Below are positions 53,269-64,000 of a stretch of DNA of 64,000 nucleotides, piece after piece (the first letter of the stretch is position 1; each line of letters opens with the position of its first letter). Source of the DNA: Panulirus ornatus (lineage: Eukaryota; Arthropoda; Malacostraca; Decapoda; Palinuridae). The position numbers and the translations under genes were made by a program. The notes beneath the pieces are model-generated. The model saw nothing but the letters and a program-made list of their open reading frames with translations. It had not been told where the DNA came from and searched no databases. The DNA lies in contig NC_092240.1 in assembly GCF_036320965.1 (NCBI RefSeq), positions 14,504,501 to 14,568,500 on the forward strand, in the 5' to 3' direction.

Positions 53269-53458
53269 TACGCCCTCTGCCGTCGCTCACATGCACATAC
53301 ACACACACACACGCTACCCTCTGGAAAACAGAGTAAAGAATAACTCTCACCGTTTTGATAAAAAAAAAAGAAAAATAGCCACAGAAGTAAAATCAACACA
53401 GACACAGACACACAGTAACAAACATACACCAGAGGAACACCGCATAAACAAAAGACAC

Positions 53459-53461
53459 ATA

Positions 53462-53553
<92 letters not shown>
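53459..53553. repeat. (TA)n microsatellite upstream of the knirps-family start
   Basis: About 95 bp of TA roughly 190 bp upstream of the start codon. It may lie in the 5' UTR, a first intron or the promoter. Confidence 0.97.
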
Positions 53554-53556
<3 letters not shown>

Positions 53557-53936
53557 AGATCAAACTGATATTGAAATAGGTGATGACCGTAGCGTGCCGA
53601 ACTCGATGGGACTTGAGAGCTGTCTTGCACAGGTCATCTACATATACAGGATGGAAAGACCCCACCAGACCACACTACCAGCTTCCTTCAATTAATGACT
53701 GCTCTTCTAAATCCTTTGCATTTCCTCTTTTGTTGATGTCATGAGAGTGTTACCCCCCCCCCCCTCTCTCTCTCTCTCCTCCCCTCTCTTTTCTTCAGCT
53801 TAGCTCGGCTTAGCTGTGCTGAGCTCGGCTTAGCTTAGCTGCTGGATAAGGTGTTGTTTCCCTAGAGCTTACGAGAAGTCCAGGTGGTGTTTTGTTTCCA
53901 CCTGGTCGAGCTATTTTGGCAAAGTGATTTCTAGTT
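53554..53936. other. Possible promoter region, nothing specific seen
   Basis: C and CT runs at 53753-53780 and a GCTTAGCTCGGCTTAGCTG simple repeat at 53800-53842. No TATA box or initiator can be assigned with confidence. Confidence 0.35.
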
Positions 53937-54110
53937 GAAACGTTGTCCCGTCGAAACGTTTTCTGGGTAAAACGTTGTCCCGTCGAAAGATTCTCTAGTT
54001 GGAACGTTATTCCGTCGAAACTTTCTGGTTTTAAACGTTGTCCCGTCGAAACGTTTCCTGGCTGAGTCGTTGTCCCGTCGAAACGTTTTCTGGCTGGAGT
54101 GTTGTCAGGT
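53937..54110 (+). repeat. Minisatellite, ~30 bp unit
   Basis: Six degenerate copies of GTTGTCCCGTCGAAACGTTT followed by TCTGG.T.A. Noncoding. Confidence 0.88.
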
Positions 54111-54679
54111 CAACCAACACCAGCTGGAGACACGACACACCACTACCACTACCACCAGTATGGGTGACAAGACAGTCAGTCAGTCTGCCTCCATCCTTAT
54201 CGTCGTGGTTCTCATGGAGCGTTTGTTGTGACCTTTGTCACCAGATGTCAGACCTAGCAGGTTCCTGGGCGCCGGGAAACCGCTTGCCAAAGTGCTCAGT
54301 GTCGCTTATTTGTCTAACCAAATTTATATTCTATACATACTAAAGGGGAGGAACTCTTCTGCCTAGCCAACCCCACCCTTAAACACTTCCTAAGCAAATC
54401 GACACATTTGTCACCAAACCCAAAGCCATCAAAAAAAAAAAAAGAAAAAAAAATCAGAACCCCGTTGGTATAACCATATCTTCTGATAGCCAAATCTAAC
54501 CTTTCATAGCGAAACTTGTTACACTTACTAGCCAAGCCAAAGTGCGCCAGGGCGAACCAATTCGAACTGGGCCAAATGAAATCGTATTTAACTCAACCAA
54601 ACTCTCTCTAGTCAAATGAGAATTTATATTAAGAAATTGAATCCTGTCAAGTAAAATCTTAACTATCCTAACCGAAATA

Positions 54680-54723
<44 letters not shown>
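54111..54723. other. Intergenic DNA with (AC)n at its end
   Basis: An A-rich run at 54430-54452 and (CA)n at 54683-54722. The AGCCAAACC/AACCAAA-type words at 54350-54670 look like a decayed short repeat. No gene. Confidence 0.45.
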
Positions 54724-54726
<3 letters not shown>

Positions 54727-55620
54727 ATGGAAACTACACAAACCTCAATGATTTCCATGGTAACGTAGATTGGAAAATGGAATTCAGTAGCCAGGAACCA
54801 GGGCGTTGTGTAGGGAGGTTCTGTGAAATCTACAGTCAAGAAGTGGAGGCAAGGGTACCTCAAGCCTTACATACAGAGGGAATGAGACGAACATATAGAC
54901 AGCACTACAACCAGCCAGCATTAGCAAGGTATGAGAGAGCACAGAACGAGCGTAGCAGGATAAGAGAAGTCGAACAAAATGGAACCTTGAAAAGAATATT
55001 GCGGACAAAGCAATTGAAAATCCAGAATTATTCCATAAATTCGTCTGAAGTCAGTTGTCAGTTAAGGTCCAGATAATCAGGCTAAGGGATTCAGAAGGGA
55101 ATATTGTACAAGAGGATGTAAGAATAGTTAAGGAGCTAAACAACAAGTTCAAAAGAAACGCAAAGAACTCGTAGGGAAGGAGAAGAGGAAGGCAACAAAG
55201 ATGGTACCAGACTTAAGAAAGTTGAGGTACAAGGAGGCTTTGAATTTGTCCATCCTAGAAGAGAGAAGAATGAGGGGTGACCTGACCAAAATCTTTAGGT
55301 TTAAAAAAAAATCGACGAAGTGGATAATAGACAGCACTTTTAGAATGTGGGGATAGAGCAACCAGAGGACATAACATGAAGTTAAGAAAGAAACTTGAAA
55401 ATGATGTAGGAAAGTGCTTTTACAGTATAAGAATAATGGATACATGGAACAGATTGACTGATGACATGGTTAATGCAGACAGTATACATAGATTCAAGGC
55501 GTTGTATGGTAGCAAAGATTGTTCAAGAGATGGGGCCCCACGTGTGTGGAACTCCCTCCTCCTCGTATAGTACAAATAGGTAATGACCCCAGCACTCAGC
55601 TCTGTCGTCTGATAGATATA
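54724..55620 (+). pseudogene. CR1-like LINE relic, internally deleted
   Basis: An open frame 54777-55076 encodes the endonuclease-RT linker (YERAQNERSRIREVEQN, then ILRTKQLKIQNYS), aligning with 25590-25980. After a jump near 55170 come LRKLRYKEALNLSILEERRMRGDL and, in 55376-55570, KLRKKLENDVGKCFYS, NRLTDDMVNADSIHRFKAL. RT is deleted. Confidence 0.78.
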
Positions 55621-55739
55621 TTTCATACCAGATGTGACGCCTAGCACAGTAATGGAAAAGCAGTTGGAGCATTAATTACCGAGAGAAGGAGACACAAAAC
55701 AAACCAGCTAAAGCTAAACTTAAACCCTTAAAACATTTT

Positions 55740-58300
55740 GAAGTTTCAATGAAATGGCACAACCTGCCGACCTTGCTGCATGCAATCGAATGTCATCTCA
55801 CCTACCACACAAACTGGAGGAACCAGCCATCACCACTAGCTCAAATCACAGCCAGGTCATAGCAATAACAGAGGCCTGGCATATTACTCCTGATATTTGT
55901 CCTCTGAGTGACTACATTCTCTTCTACCTCCTTCGTACATCAAAGCTTGGGGGGAGGCGCGGCATTCTCTTGTCACAGAGACTTAACGTCGAGCCCAGCT
56001 GGCAGTTAACGTGCCCTGAGGGTCTGGTGGTGTTGTGGGTTAGGAGTGTGCCAACATTACACTCACGACAAACTGTTTCCACCCCTTACTTCGTGGCCTG
56101 ACATCTTCTGCTATCCCCCACTGGGGAGTTACTGTTAGAATACCTAGCCTACAGATCTGATAAACCCAGGAAGAGGTACCCTCATGCTAAGCTTGTGGTA
56201 TGTGGGAATTTCAATGAGAGAGACACCAACAACCTCCAAGAACTACTTTCCCACGCACAGTCAAAATGCCTCTTAACCTGATGTGGCTGATCACCACCTA
56301 TCACCCAAGCCTTTCCCTTCCCTTAGACGCTGTCCTCGCTTATCAGTGCTGTGGTCCCATTCCCCCACCATCTCCGTACACAAGCAAGCGCGCAGACACC
56401 AAAAAACTTAAAGACCAATTACCAGCTCGACGAAGATAGACTTTGGTTGGTGGGTATCTCATTATCACTGAGTTAAGGTGACAGGGAAGGAGTTGAAATC
56501 ATGTGGGAGGAGGACGTATCATGAAACCTGCAGCCAGGCCTACCAGCCAGCACTTCTTTCCCCAGAAGACGGTAACACTAAACTTGGCCGACGCTCCCTG
56601 GATCACCCACCGCACCAAGCGAAATATGTAGCTGAGAAATCGTGCGTTCAACAGCTACAACAACAACCTCTACAAGCAACTTCGCAGCAAAGTGTAACAT
56701 GAAGCACGAGCTGCGAAGAACGCCTGTTAACCAAGCAGGCCAATTAATGAAATCAGGTTAGCATGGGTCAGTGGTATGATAGAAGTAAAGAGCTAATTGG
56801 CTGTGACAAGCGAAGGCTCATCCATCGAAGGTCAATTTCAGAAGGCAGCACACAAGACTAACAAACACTTTGCCAATATTTGCCATCGATTACCACAATT
56901 CGACATCAGCTACACCCCTCCCCCCAGCATACCTACCGACCCCATCTCCCCCAATCTAAGTAGAGGAACATCATGTAGCTAAGCGCCTTCAGTGCCTGGA
57001 ACTAATCGCTCAACCATGCCCACAGATCTTCCACTGAAACTACGCAAGAATTAGCCACATCGCTAATATCCACAGCTTGGGAGACAGCATATGTCACTCC
57101 ACTACTCAGTTCTACCAGCCCAGAGTCTCTTAATATAGATCATGACCCTGTTGCAACCACTCCAATCTCCAGTCAAATTTGTGAAGGTTTTGTATTTGAC
57201 TTGTCAGCTTCATAGACTTCATTTACCGCAGCTTGAGGAGGGCAAAACCTCGGTGGCACTCGTCTTCGTCGACTTCACTACGGCTTTTCCACTTGGTAAA
57301 CCATAACGCCATTATAAAAAAACCCGTCGACCTGGGACTACGGAGATGTCTCGTCTCGTGTCTGGCGGACCTCCTGACCACGCGACACCAGACCGTCGTC
57401 TGTAGAGGAGCTACATAGTTATCACAACCCCTAACATGCGGTGTACCACAGGGCACCAAGATGGGGACGCTCTGCTTCCTCATTCTTATGAATGACGCCC
57501 TGAGGGACGCAAACCACCGCTGGAAGGACGTAGGTGATCCCACCCTTGCCATCACTAACACCAACACGTCTCCGGAGTTCAGTGTGCTCCAGCACATCAT
57601 CATCGACCTTCTGGAGTAGACTACGTACGGCCAAAAACGTCACCATCAACCATGGTTACCAAAACTACGATGATGCACATCAACCTGGGTCCAGAAAACA
57701 GCCTGCCCCCTGACATCGCATTAGGCCCTGACATCCTCCGGCTAAGTCAGAGACTTCAAACTTCTTGGTGTCGTCACCATAGACGACGGTTTGAACTGGA
57801 GGAGTCATGTTCAGCACTATCTTCGAATATTTCTCACACCGTCTGTACCTTTTCCGTTGACTGAAATAACTAGGCGTCTAGCCAGTTGAGTTTATGAATG
57901 TTTGTACCACCTTCAGTACGCCGAAGCTCCCGTACACCTCCCCAGATTGGTCCTCCTCACTAACAGCTTACACGGAAGGACCAGCTAGAAAGAGGGCAGA
58001 GAAAAGAGCATGTAGAATCATCCTGGGCCTGACTTACACCACCTGCCAAGAGGCCCTCATCTCTCGCTGAACCAGTCTACCATAATCTTCGACCAACACC
58101 GTCAGCTCACACGGCACTTTAGGTAACAAACTGCTGACATGTCCGCATCAAGTCAAACACCATCAACAAAAAAATTCACTGAATTCTTGAACACCTTCTC
58201 CTCTCCGGGAGTAATCTTGATCTCACGACTGATGATTATTTGAAAAATTAACTCCCAAAAGATCACGACGATCTTTAGTGGTCGCTTGAGAATCGCCTCT
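55740..58300 (+). pseudogene. L2/Jockey-like LINE relic, different family
   Basis: Broken frames give an endonuclease (VIAITEAWHITPD near 55855, GGRRGILL near 55950, VVCGNFNERDTNN near 56195), then RT pieces: ALVFVDFTTAF near 57255, DLGLRRCLVSCLADLLTTR near 57330, a GVPQGTKMG-like segment near 57440 (shifted frame), TTMMHINLGPENSLP near 57665, and a C-terminal RACRIILGLTYTTCQEALIS near 58005. Motif order fits an APE-type LINE of the CR1/L2/Jockey group, distinct from the RTE-like and CR1-like families elsewhere in the window. Inactive. Confidence 0.72.
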
Positions 58301-59660
58301 TCTCTGTTCATTGGTTAATTTCACAGGTAATCAATTAATTAATGGCTCTCGCCTGCCCGTCATGCACGAACGACCGGAGGGGAAAAAGAAAAGATCAGAA
58401 ATAAAAGAACAGAACTTCCAGTCAGTGAAATGGTGTTTAACTCTATTGCCATCGAAGTCCGAAATTGATTTTTCTAATCGGCCTAGGGTGAGAAATGACG
58501 ATATTTGCAACGTAGAATACACTTAAGTTATTCGGGCATGAATTTGTCGGGCTGGATCCTATTAGATGCATGTATCCTAAGAGCGTTTATAGTGATGGTG
58601 TTGTTGGACACTGGTGGGTTTGAATGTTAAGAAATAAGCTTACATGAAGTGTGTTGGTTGTTGGGTCCGTCCGTCTTGTTTGCCTGTTGATTCACCAGAT
58701 TACGTTGATTGTGAGTGCGTTTGTAGTGTGGTAAGTCATGGGTGGGCCTTAATCCTTCACAATACGTTTATTTCAATTACTTTGGTGGTTTAAGGTCGGG
58801 ACGTGGATGTGTCTGGAGTTTACGATATACGCTTATTTTAAGTGAACTCAGGAGATGGTTTACCGGTCGTGGTGAGGAACTTAGGTGTTTGGCTAAGGGA
58901 CATGAGGTTGGTGAAGGGGCTAAGTACATGGCTAAGGATGTAGCCAGGAATTAAGAGACTGGGTCTGTTTAAGGGGCTGAGAAGTGTGTGTGTGTATGTG
59001 TGTGTGTGTGTGTCAAAGATTGTTGGAACAATTAAAGGATTTCGCCGTAGTAAAGGGATCGGAACCTAATTGTGAGGTTTTGGGTGTAGTATTTAAGCGA
59101 TCTGGTGAGCGGTTAAAAGGCTTAGGGATTTACGGTGATGGTTTAGGGGTGTGGACTGTTTTGTATATGTTTAATTGGATCTAGTATAACTGGGAGAATT
59201 AGGAATGTAATAAAGCATAATTAGATGGTTTAGGGTGTGTCTATATTGCTTTTAGTCATGGTTAAAGGAGCTATTTGGGGCAAGTTTTAAGGACGAGTGA
59301 ATATCAAAGGATCAGCTGGATTTTGTTTCAAGAGATGATACAAGAAAAAAATGAACATGCAAGATTATGGGCTAGAAAATATTCTGGCTGAAATTCAGAA
59401 ACTGATTGTTCGTGCGTGGAAGATGATCCGTTGGAATCGGTTAGAGGTGTCGAAAACAGTCCACTAGACTTGGATAATATGGTCCTGTGCCGATAGCCAA
59501 CCACCCAGCGCCTGCAAATTAGTCCTACTGTTATTTTCCTATGAAGTTTACTTTCAACTTACACGAGAATGAAACCAACATTCTAAATGGCTACAGCAAT
59601 CTTTACTAAGCGAGTGTTCACCTAAGACTCGACTTTAAAACGTCATGACAACATAGTCCA
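58301..59660. other. Intergenic DNA, nothing recognised
   Basis: A (TG)n stretch at 58986-59014. Several short frames (58311-58526, 58742-58954, 58984-59184) without domains. Confidence 0.45.
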
Positions 59661-59664
59661 GTAG

Positions 59665-59935
59665 ACGTGGGCATTGCTTGGGCGGAGAATGGCCTGTGGG
59701 CGTGGAGAGTGTCCGTTGGGCGTGGAACATGGCTCGGTGAGCTTGTAGAATGGTCTGGTGGGGCCTGAAAAATGGCCTGTGGGCGTGGAACATGGTTTAG
59801 AGAGCTTGGAAAATCGTGTGTTGAGCCTGAAAAAAAGGGGGCCCTTGTGTGTGTAAACAGAAAATATTCAAAGAGCGTGGAAAATGGTCCATTGGGCGTT
59901 TAAAAATGTCCCTCGAGTTTAGATTACCGTCCAAT
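59665..59935 (+). repeat. Minisatellite, ~24 bp unit
   Basis: About ten degenerate copies of GGGCGTGGAAAATGGCCTGT-like units, 22-27 bp apart. Confidence 0.85.
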
Positions 59936-60399
59936 GGTTGCGTGTGAGGGAGGAGCGGATGAGAAGCTGAGGAAGGGGAAGGGGGGGTGGGAGGTGGTTA
60001 GATCAGTTCTCACGTTCCTCTAAGAAAGTCTGCTTGGCTGGCGATGTGAGTCGCGAAGTTCCGCCCATTTGACACTCAGCAGTCCTGAAACCGCTACATC
60101 TATGTTGTTGTATCTCGAACCTCGCCATGTTACTGTTGAGGGCCTGATAACGCTTCATCCATGTCCTCTGCTTCAGGCCCCCTCCTGGGGTGAGGTGGTT
60201 GGGGAGGGCGTTAGGGTGATGAATGTGGAAGGGTTGGTCCGAAGGGTGAGCGGACTGAGAGTGCTGTAGGGTATGTTGGTGGTGGGTTCAGTGGTATGGT
60301 GTGTATGGGAAGGCATGGTATGGGATGTGGTGGAAGCTGTAAAGTCTAAGGAGTGTGGAAGGGAAGCTAGTGTTTGTCCTTGCGTTGTACGTGTGTTTT

Positions 60400-60720
<321 letters not shown>

Positions 60721-61755
60721 TCAGAAGTTCCTTCATCCGGTCATGGGAACGAAAAATAAACACTTTAATCACTGATACTCAGCGCGAAATCCATCTGTAA
60801 TGATGTGGGACTCTTGCTTCAGAAGTTGATGCTCTAGTGACGTCCCTGAGGACAAGAAACGCGACCCCCTTACCTGACCCGCATGGCTGAACACCAAGAA
60901 AGTGTAATGTGAGTTTACCTGAAACACAGCCGCAGTGAACAGCCATACTCGACCAACACCTCCATCGCCATAACCTCGACTGCCATCGCCATCATCATAG
61001 TCACCACCATCATTTGAACCATCGCAGCGCCTTCACCATAAATATAGATATGTTCTCCGTCACACTAGTCACCGACACCATTGCTAACCATAGCCAACAG
61101 CACTGTAAACATTATCATCACCAGTATCACCCTAACCAACGCTAATCACCATGATCATCAATCGCTCCTTACACTCTACTAACACTAGCAACACCACACA
61201 CACACACACACACACACACACCCCACCTCTCACAACCCCCGATGCTATGATCCGTCCTAAGCACCACTCTATTATCACCAATAACCCTAAAACCACAACT
61301 ACTAACCACCGTCACTATAGTTACCGTAAACGCTAAGGTCACCACCAACACGGCCGTTCAGCACCAGACGCTCCACCACCACCATTCAACGCACTAGGCA
61401 CCACCACCACCACCACCATTCAACGCAGGATATTCACTCGTCAACGTTCAGAACAACTCGGTAGACACTCCCTCGCCAGCACAAGTTTCTCCCATCCAGG
61501 AGTCCAAGGCCTGATTGACTGTGGGGCTCTCAGACGTCGACACGGCGAGCGTACACCACAAAATAACATTGTGTCTTACGTACACTGTAATTTATCGACA
61601 TAAAAACTGATGTATGAATCTATTATGAAATACACTTGGTGTATTTAGATAATGTTTACATGGGCAGAGGGCAGTCATCCGCGACTACACTAAACAACCA
61701 GGAGACAATAAGATACTGGTCAGTTAATGTCAATGAAGTGTTGTCCTCTGTGTGT

Positions 61756-61791
<36 letters not shown>

Positions 61792-62508
61792 CGCGAGAAG
61801 TGATACAGGAGGCGACGTTTCACGACCAGAGTCTCGGGATCTCTGGTCCACGACGAGGAAATGTAGCAATTGGTCTGGGAAACTCCTGCGGTCCGGAGCA
61901 GCGGCGAGGGAGGTTGTTTGGTTTGGTGGAGGTGAGGGAGGGAGAGGGAGGGAGGGAGGGAGGAGGGAGGAGGAGAGGTTATTTGGGGGGGGGGGCGGGA
62001 GGTCGGGAGGGGATTGGGGGGTGTGGGTTGGTTGGTTGTAGACAGGAGGTGGAGGACAGCAGGAGTCATGTCGTTGTGGTTGGAGACAACTAGTGTCCCG
62101 TAGTGTTGGCGTGTGTGACGAGCTGCACTTATTAGCCATCGCCACCACCACCATGTGTCAAGCGTCACAGTCTGGCTGAGATGATTCCCAGTCGAGAGGG
62201 AGGGAGGGAGGAAGGGTTGGGTGTGTGGTATTCTCTATCATCGGCTACGGTATACAGTCGACAGAGACCACCGGTGCCATTCGATGGTGAACATCGTCGA
62301 CTCTGTCGAGTCTTGAGGGGAAGTTCATACCCGGGGTATCGAGACGAAGAGTATATAAAGGTCAGGTTCTTTCATTATGGTAGAGGGAACTGAAAGGGTG
62401 GCCTCGATGACACTTGGTATCTTAACAATGTTGGTGCATTGTTACCACCATTACTGAGCCCAGACATCTTTACGTTTCGCTCTTCTCTTTGTATCATAAT
62501 TTCGCCTT

Positions 62509-62509
<1 letters not shown>
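60721..62509. other. Intergenic DNA with microsatellites and G-rich block
   Basis: CCA/CATCACCA-rich at 60940-61440, (CA)n at 61195-61221, (GT)n at 61750-61790, and a G-rich block at 61920-62040 with many GGGAGGGAGGG runs on plus, a strong G-quadruplex candidate. No gene. Confidence 0.55.

Positions 62510-62588
<79 letters not shown>
62510..62588. repeat. (CT)n microsatellite
   Basis: About 79 bp of CT. A smaller CT tract and (CA)n follow at 62727-62778. Confidence 0.97.
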
Positions 62589-62591
<3 letters not shown>

Positions 62592-62743
62592 CACTTTAAC
62601 ACTACATCTTTATCCATTTACGTTTACCGATCTTTCCTTACGTGCTACCCTTCGCCCTTACCTCTCTTTCCCTCTCCTTATTCCTCTATTTGTTTCTTTC
62701 TATCTGTTCCTTTCCTTTGAGTATTCCTTCTCTCTCTCTCTCT

Positions 62744-62782
<39 letters not shown>

Positions 62783-62964
62783 CTCGAGACGTCATGTAGA
62801 CAAGACGAGGCGCTCCGACCACTGAACAAGGAGACGGGAAAATAACAGCGTTACCCCTCGATATAAATCTCATTTTCGACCCCAGTGGAGCATGAAGATC
62901 AACTCCGGTATTACCATGAGCGTTATTTTGGCTCCTCTGGCGCAAGGACTACACACCTTCAGCA

Positions 62965-63400
62965 TCAGTTCAGGGAGGTGGTAGAGGATAGCTACAACCT
63001 CTACGGGAGATTTGGAGGCTACAGTGATTTTCTACAGTGCTGACAGAGGTTCGGGGAGGTGGTAGAGCTAACTACAGCATCTACAGGATACGTGAATCAT
63101 ACAGTGACTTTTTGCAGTGCTGGCGGAGGTTTAGGGAGGAGGTAGAGTGAAAATAGAGCCTCTACAGGAGACTTCGAGGCTACTGTGATTTTCTTTTTGC
63201 AGTACTCTCAGAGGTCCAGGGAGGTGGTAGAGGGTGACTACATCCTCTACAAGAAATTTGGAGGTTACTGTGACTTTTTGCAGTGCTGGCAGAGATCCAG
63301 GGAGGAGGTAATGGGTATCTGCAACCCCTGCAAGAGATTTAGAGGCTTCAGTAACTTGCCCACAGTGCTGAAGAAAAAAAAACTAAAGGACCAGGGAAGG
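62965..63400 (+). repeat. 81 bp tandem repeat, five copies
   Basis: Units start at about 62969, 63049, 63129, 63212 and 63293. Each has a CAGGGAGGTGGTAGAG-like start, a CTACA.CCTCTAC block, GATTTGGAGGCTACAGTGA and TTTTTGCAGTGCTGGCAGAG. The 81 bp period is a multiple of three, and the last units form an 84-codon open frame (63185-63439). The product has no recognised domain, so it is listed as repeat, not gene. Confidence 0.88.
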
Positions 63401-64000
63401 TATGGGTGGAGAGTAGGAGACTACGAGGGATTACCATAGCGATTACGTCACATATCATAGGGCTTAGTACAGTGGTCAGAACCATGACGGATAACTGCTA
63501 CCTCCACACAAACCAACCTCAGCCATGGTGTTGCCAATGAGGTAACGAAAGAATATATCACACTGTTCCTCTTGTAACTTAAAGGTCATAAGGGTAGTAC
63601 ATGAGTATTGTCGGGTAGTACCTATGATGAGAGAGAGGCCAAATGATAATGATTGTACTATACAATATGAAAGTATTACTATTGTACATGCTCTGCTCTC
63701 AGGCAGAACCTATCATGAGAAGTGTACATGTACAGCAGCAAGAAAGTATACCACTGATGACGACGGTACGACCCGTTGTCTGAACGTTAGGGTACAATGG
63801 TAGCACAACGGTGCACTCTCAGTACATCTCGTGTACATATCTCAAGAGAAGCAGTGTTACCAGCACAGACAGACGAGCATCCTAGTGTTACCATCATAAT
63901 ATGATATTTGATATAAAATAATGATATAATATGATACGATATAGCATATTATAACATTATGATATGATGACTTATGAGATGATGGAATAGGATATGATAC
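63401..64000. other. Unassigned right end of window
   Basis: One GACGGTACGACCC word near 63758 matches the dispersed minisatellite. 63890-64000 is an ATGATAT-type degenerate repeat cut by the window edge. No gene. Confidence 0.45.

Noticed and set aside
59665..59935. CRISPR-like spaced repeats
   Set aside because: Units are tandem without unique spacers and degenerate; in a nuclear arthropod genome this is a minisatellite.

Overview
The window reads as nuclear DNA of an arthropod, most likely a decapod crustacean. It contains a knirps-family (NR0A) nuclear receptor gene, a family confined to arthropods. Around it lie many RTE-like LINEs, a short companion element, Penelope-like and CR1-like retroelements, and very long (TA)n tracts. 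Decapod rather than another arthropod is an inference from this repeat style. There is no bacterial or viral gene organisation.

Two host genes can be supported. At 2283-4799 (+) a secreted protein has a signal peptide, a predicted coiled coil, about eight 60-residue repeats and a cysteine-bearing C-terminal domain. It is interrupted by one in-frame TAG at 4002. At 49595-53268 (-) a three-exon knirps-family receptor of 468 residues has a complete two-finger DNA-binding domain and two CtBP-type repressor motifs. In its first intron the exon 1 / donor-site junction has been copied in tandem at 90 and 93 bp spacing.

Most of the rest is mobile DNA. One RTE-like LINE family occupies much of 4.9-43.8 kb. 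Two copies have intact 998-residue ORFs that differ by only six residues by eye (12363-15359 minus, 29266-32262 plus), and about fifteen more are fragments. A ~235 bp non-autonomous element (5153, 11862, 15451, 20094, 34275) joins the LINE 5' end to a LINE-like 3' end. A Penelope-like element (9760-11640) has a decayed RT, a GIY-YIG remnant and hammerhead-ribozyme-like motifs. It is split by a 660 bp PIF/Harbinger derivative with 52 bp inverted termini and a TAA duplication. CR1-like and L2/Jockey-like relics lie at 24.8-27.7, 34.8-36.4, 43.8-44.3, 54.7-55.6 and 55.7-58.3 kb.

Layout: 0-2.1 kb, inverted minisatellites; 2.3-4.8, secreted repeat gene; 4.9-7.1, LINE/SINE cluster; 8.5-11.9, minisatellite, Penelope and Harbinger; 11.9-22.9, LINE/SINE cluster; 23-28, tRNA-like SINE and old CR1; 29.1-34.8, full LINE and fragments; 34.8-44.3, old LINEs; 44.3-49, mostly unique; 49.1-53.3, knirps-family gene; 53.5-64, minisatellites, old LINEs, microsatellites and unassigned DNA. 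The elements meet repeatedly at (TA)n tracts, often tail to tail, which suggests that these tracts act as preferred landing sites.
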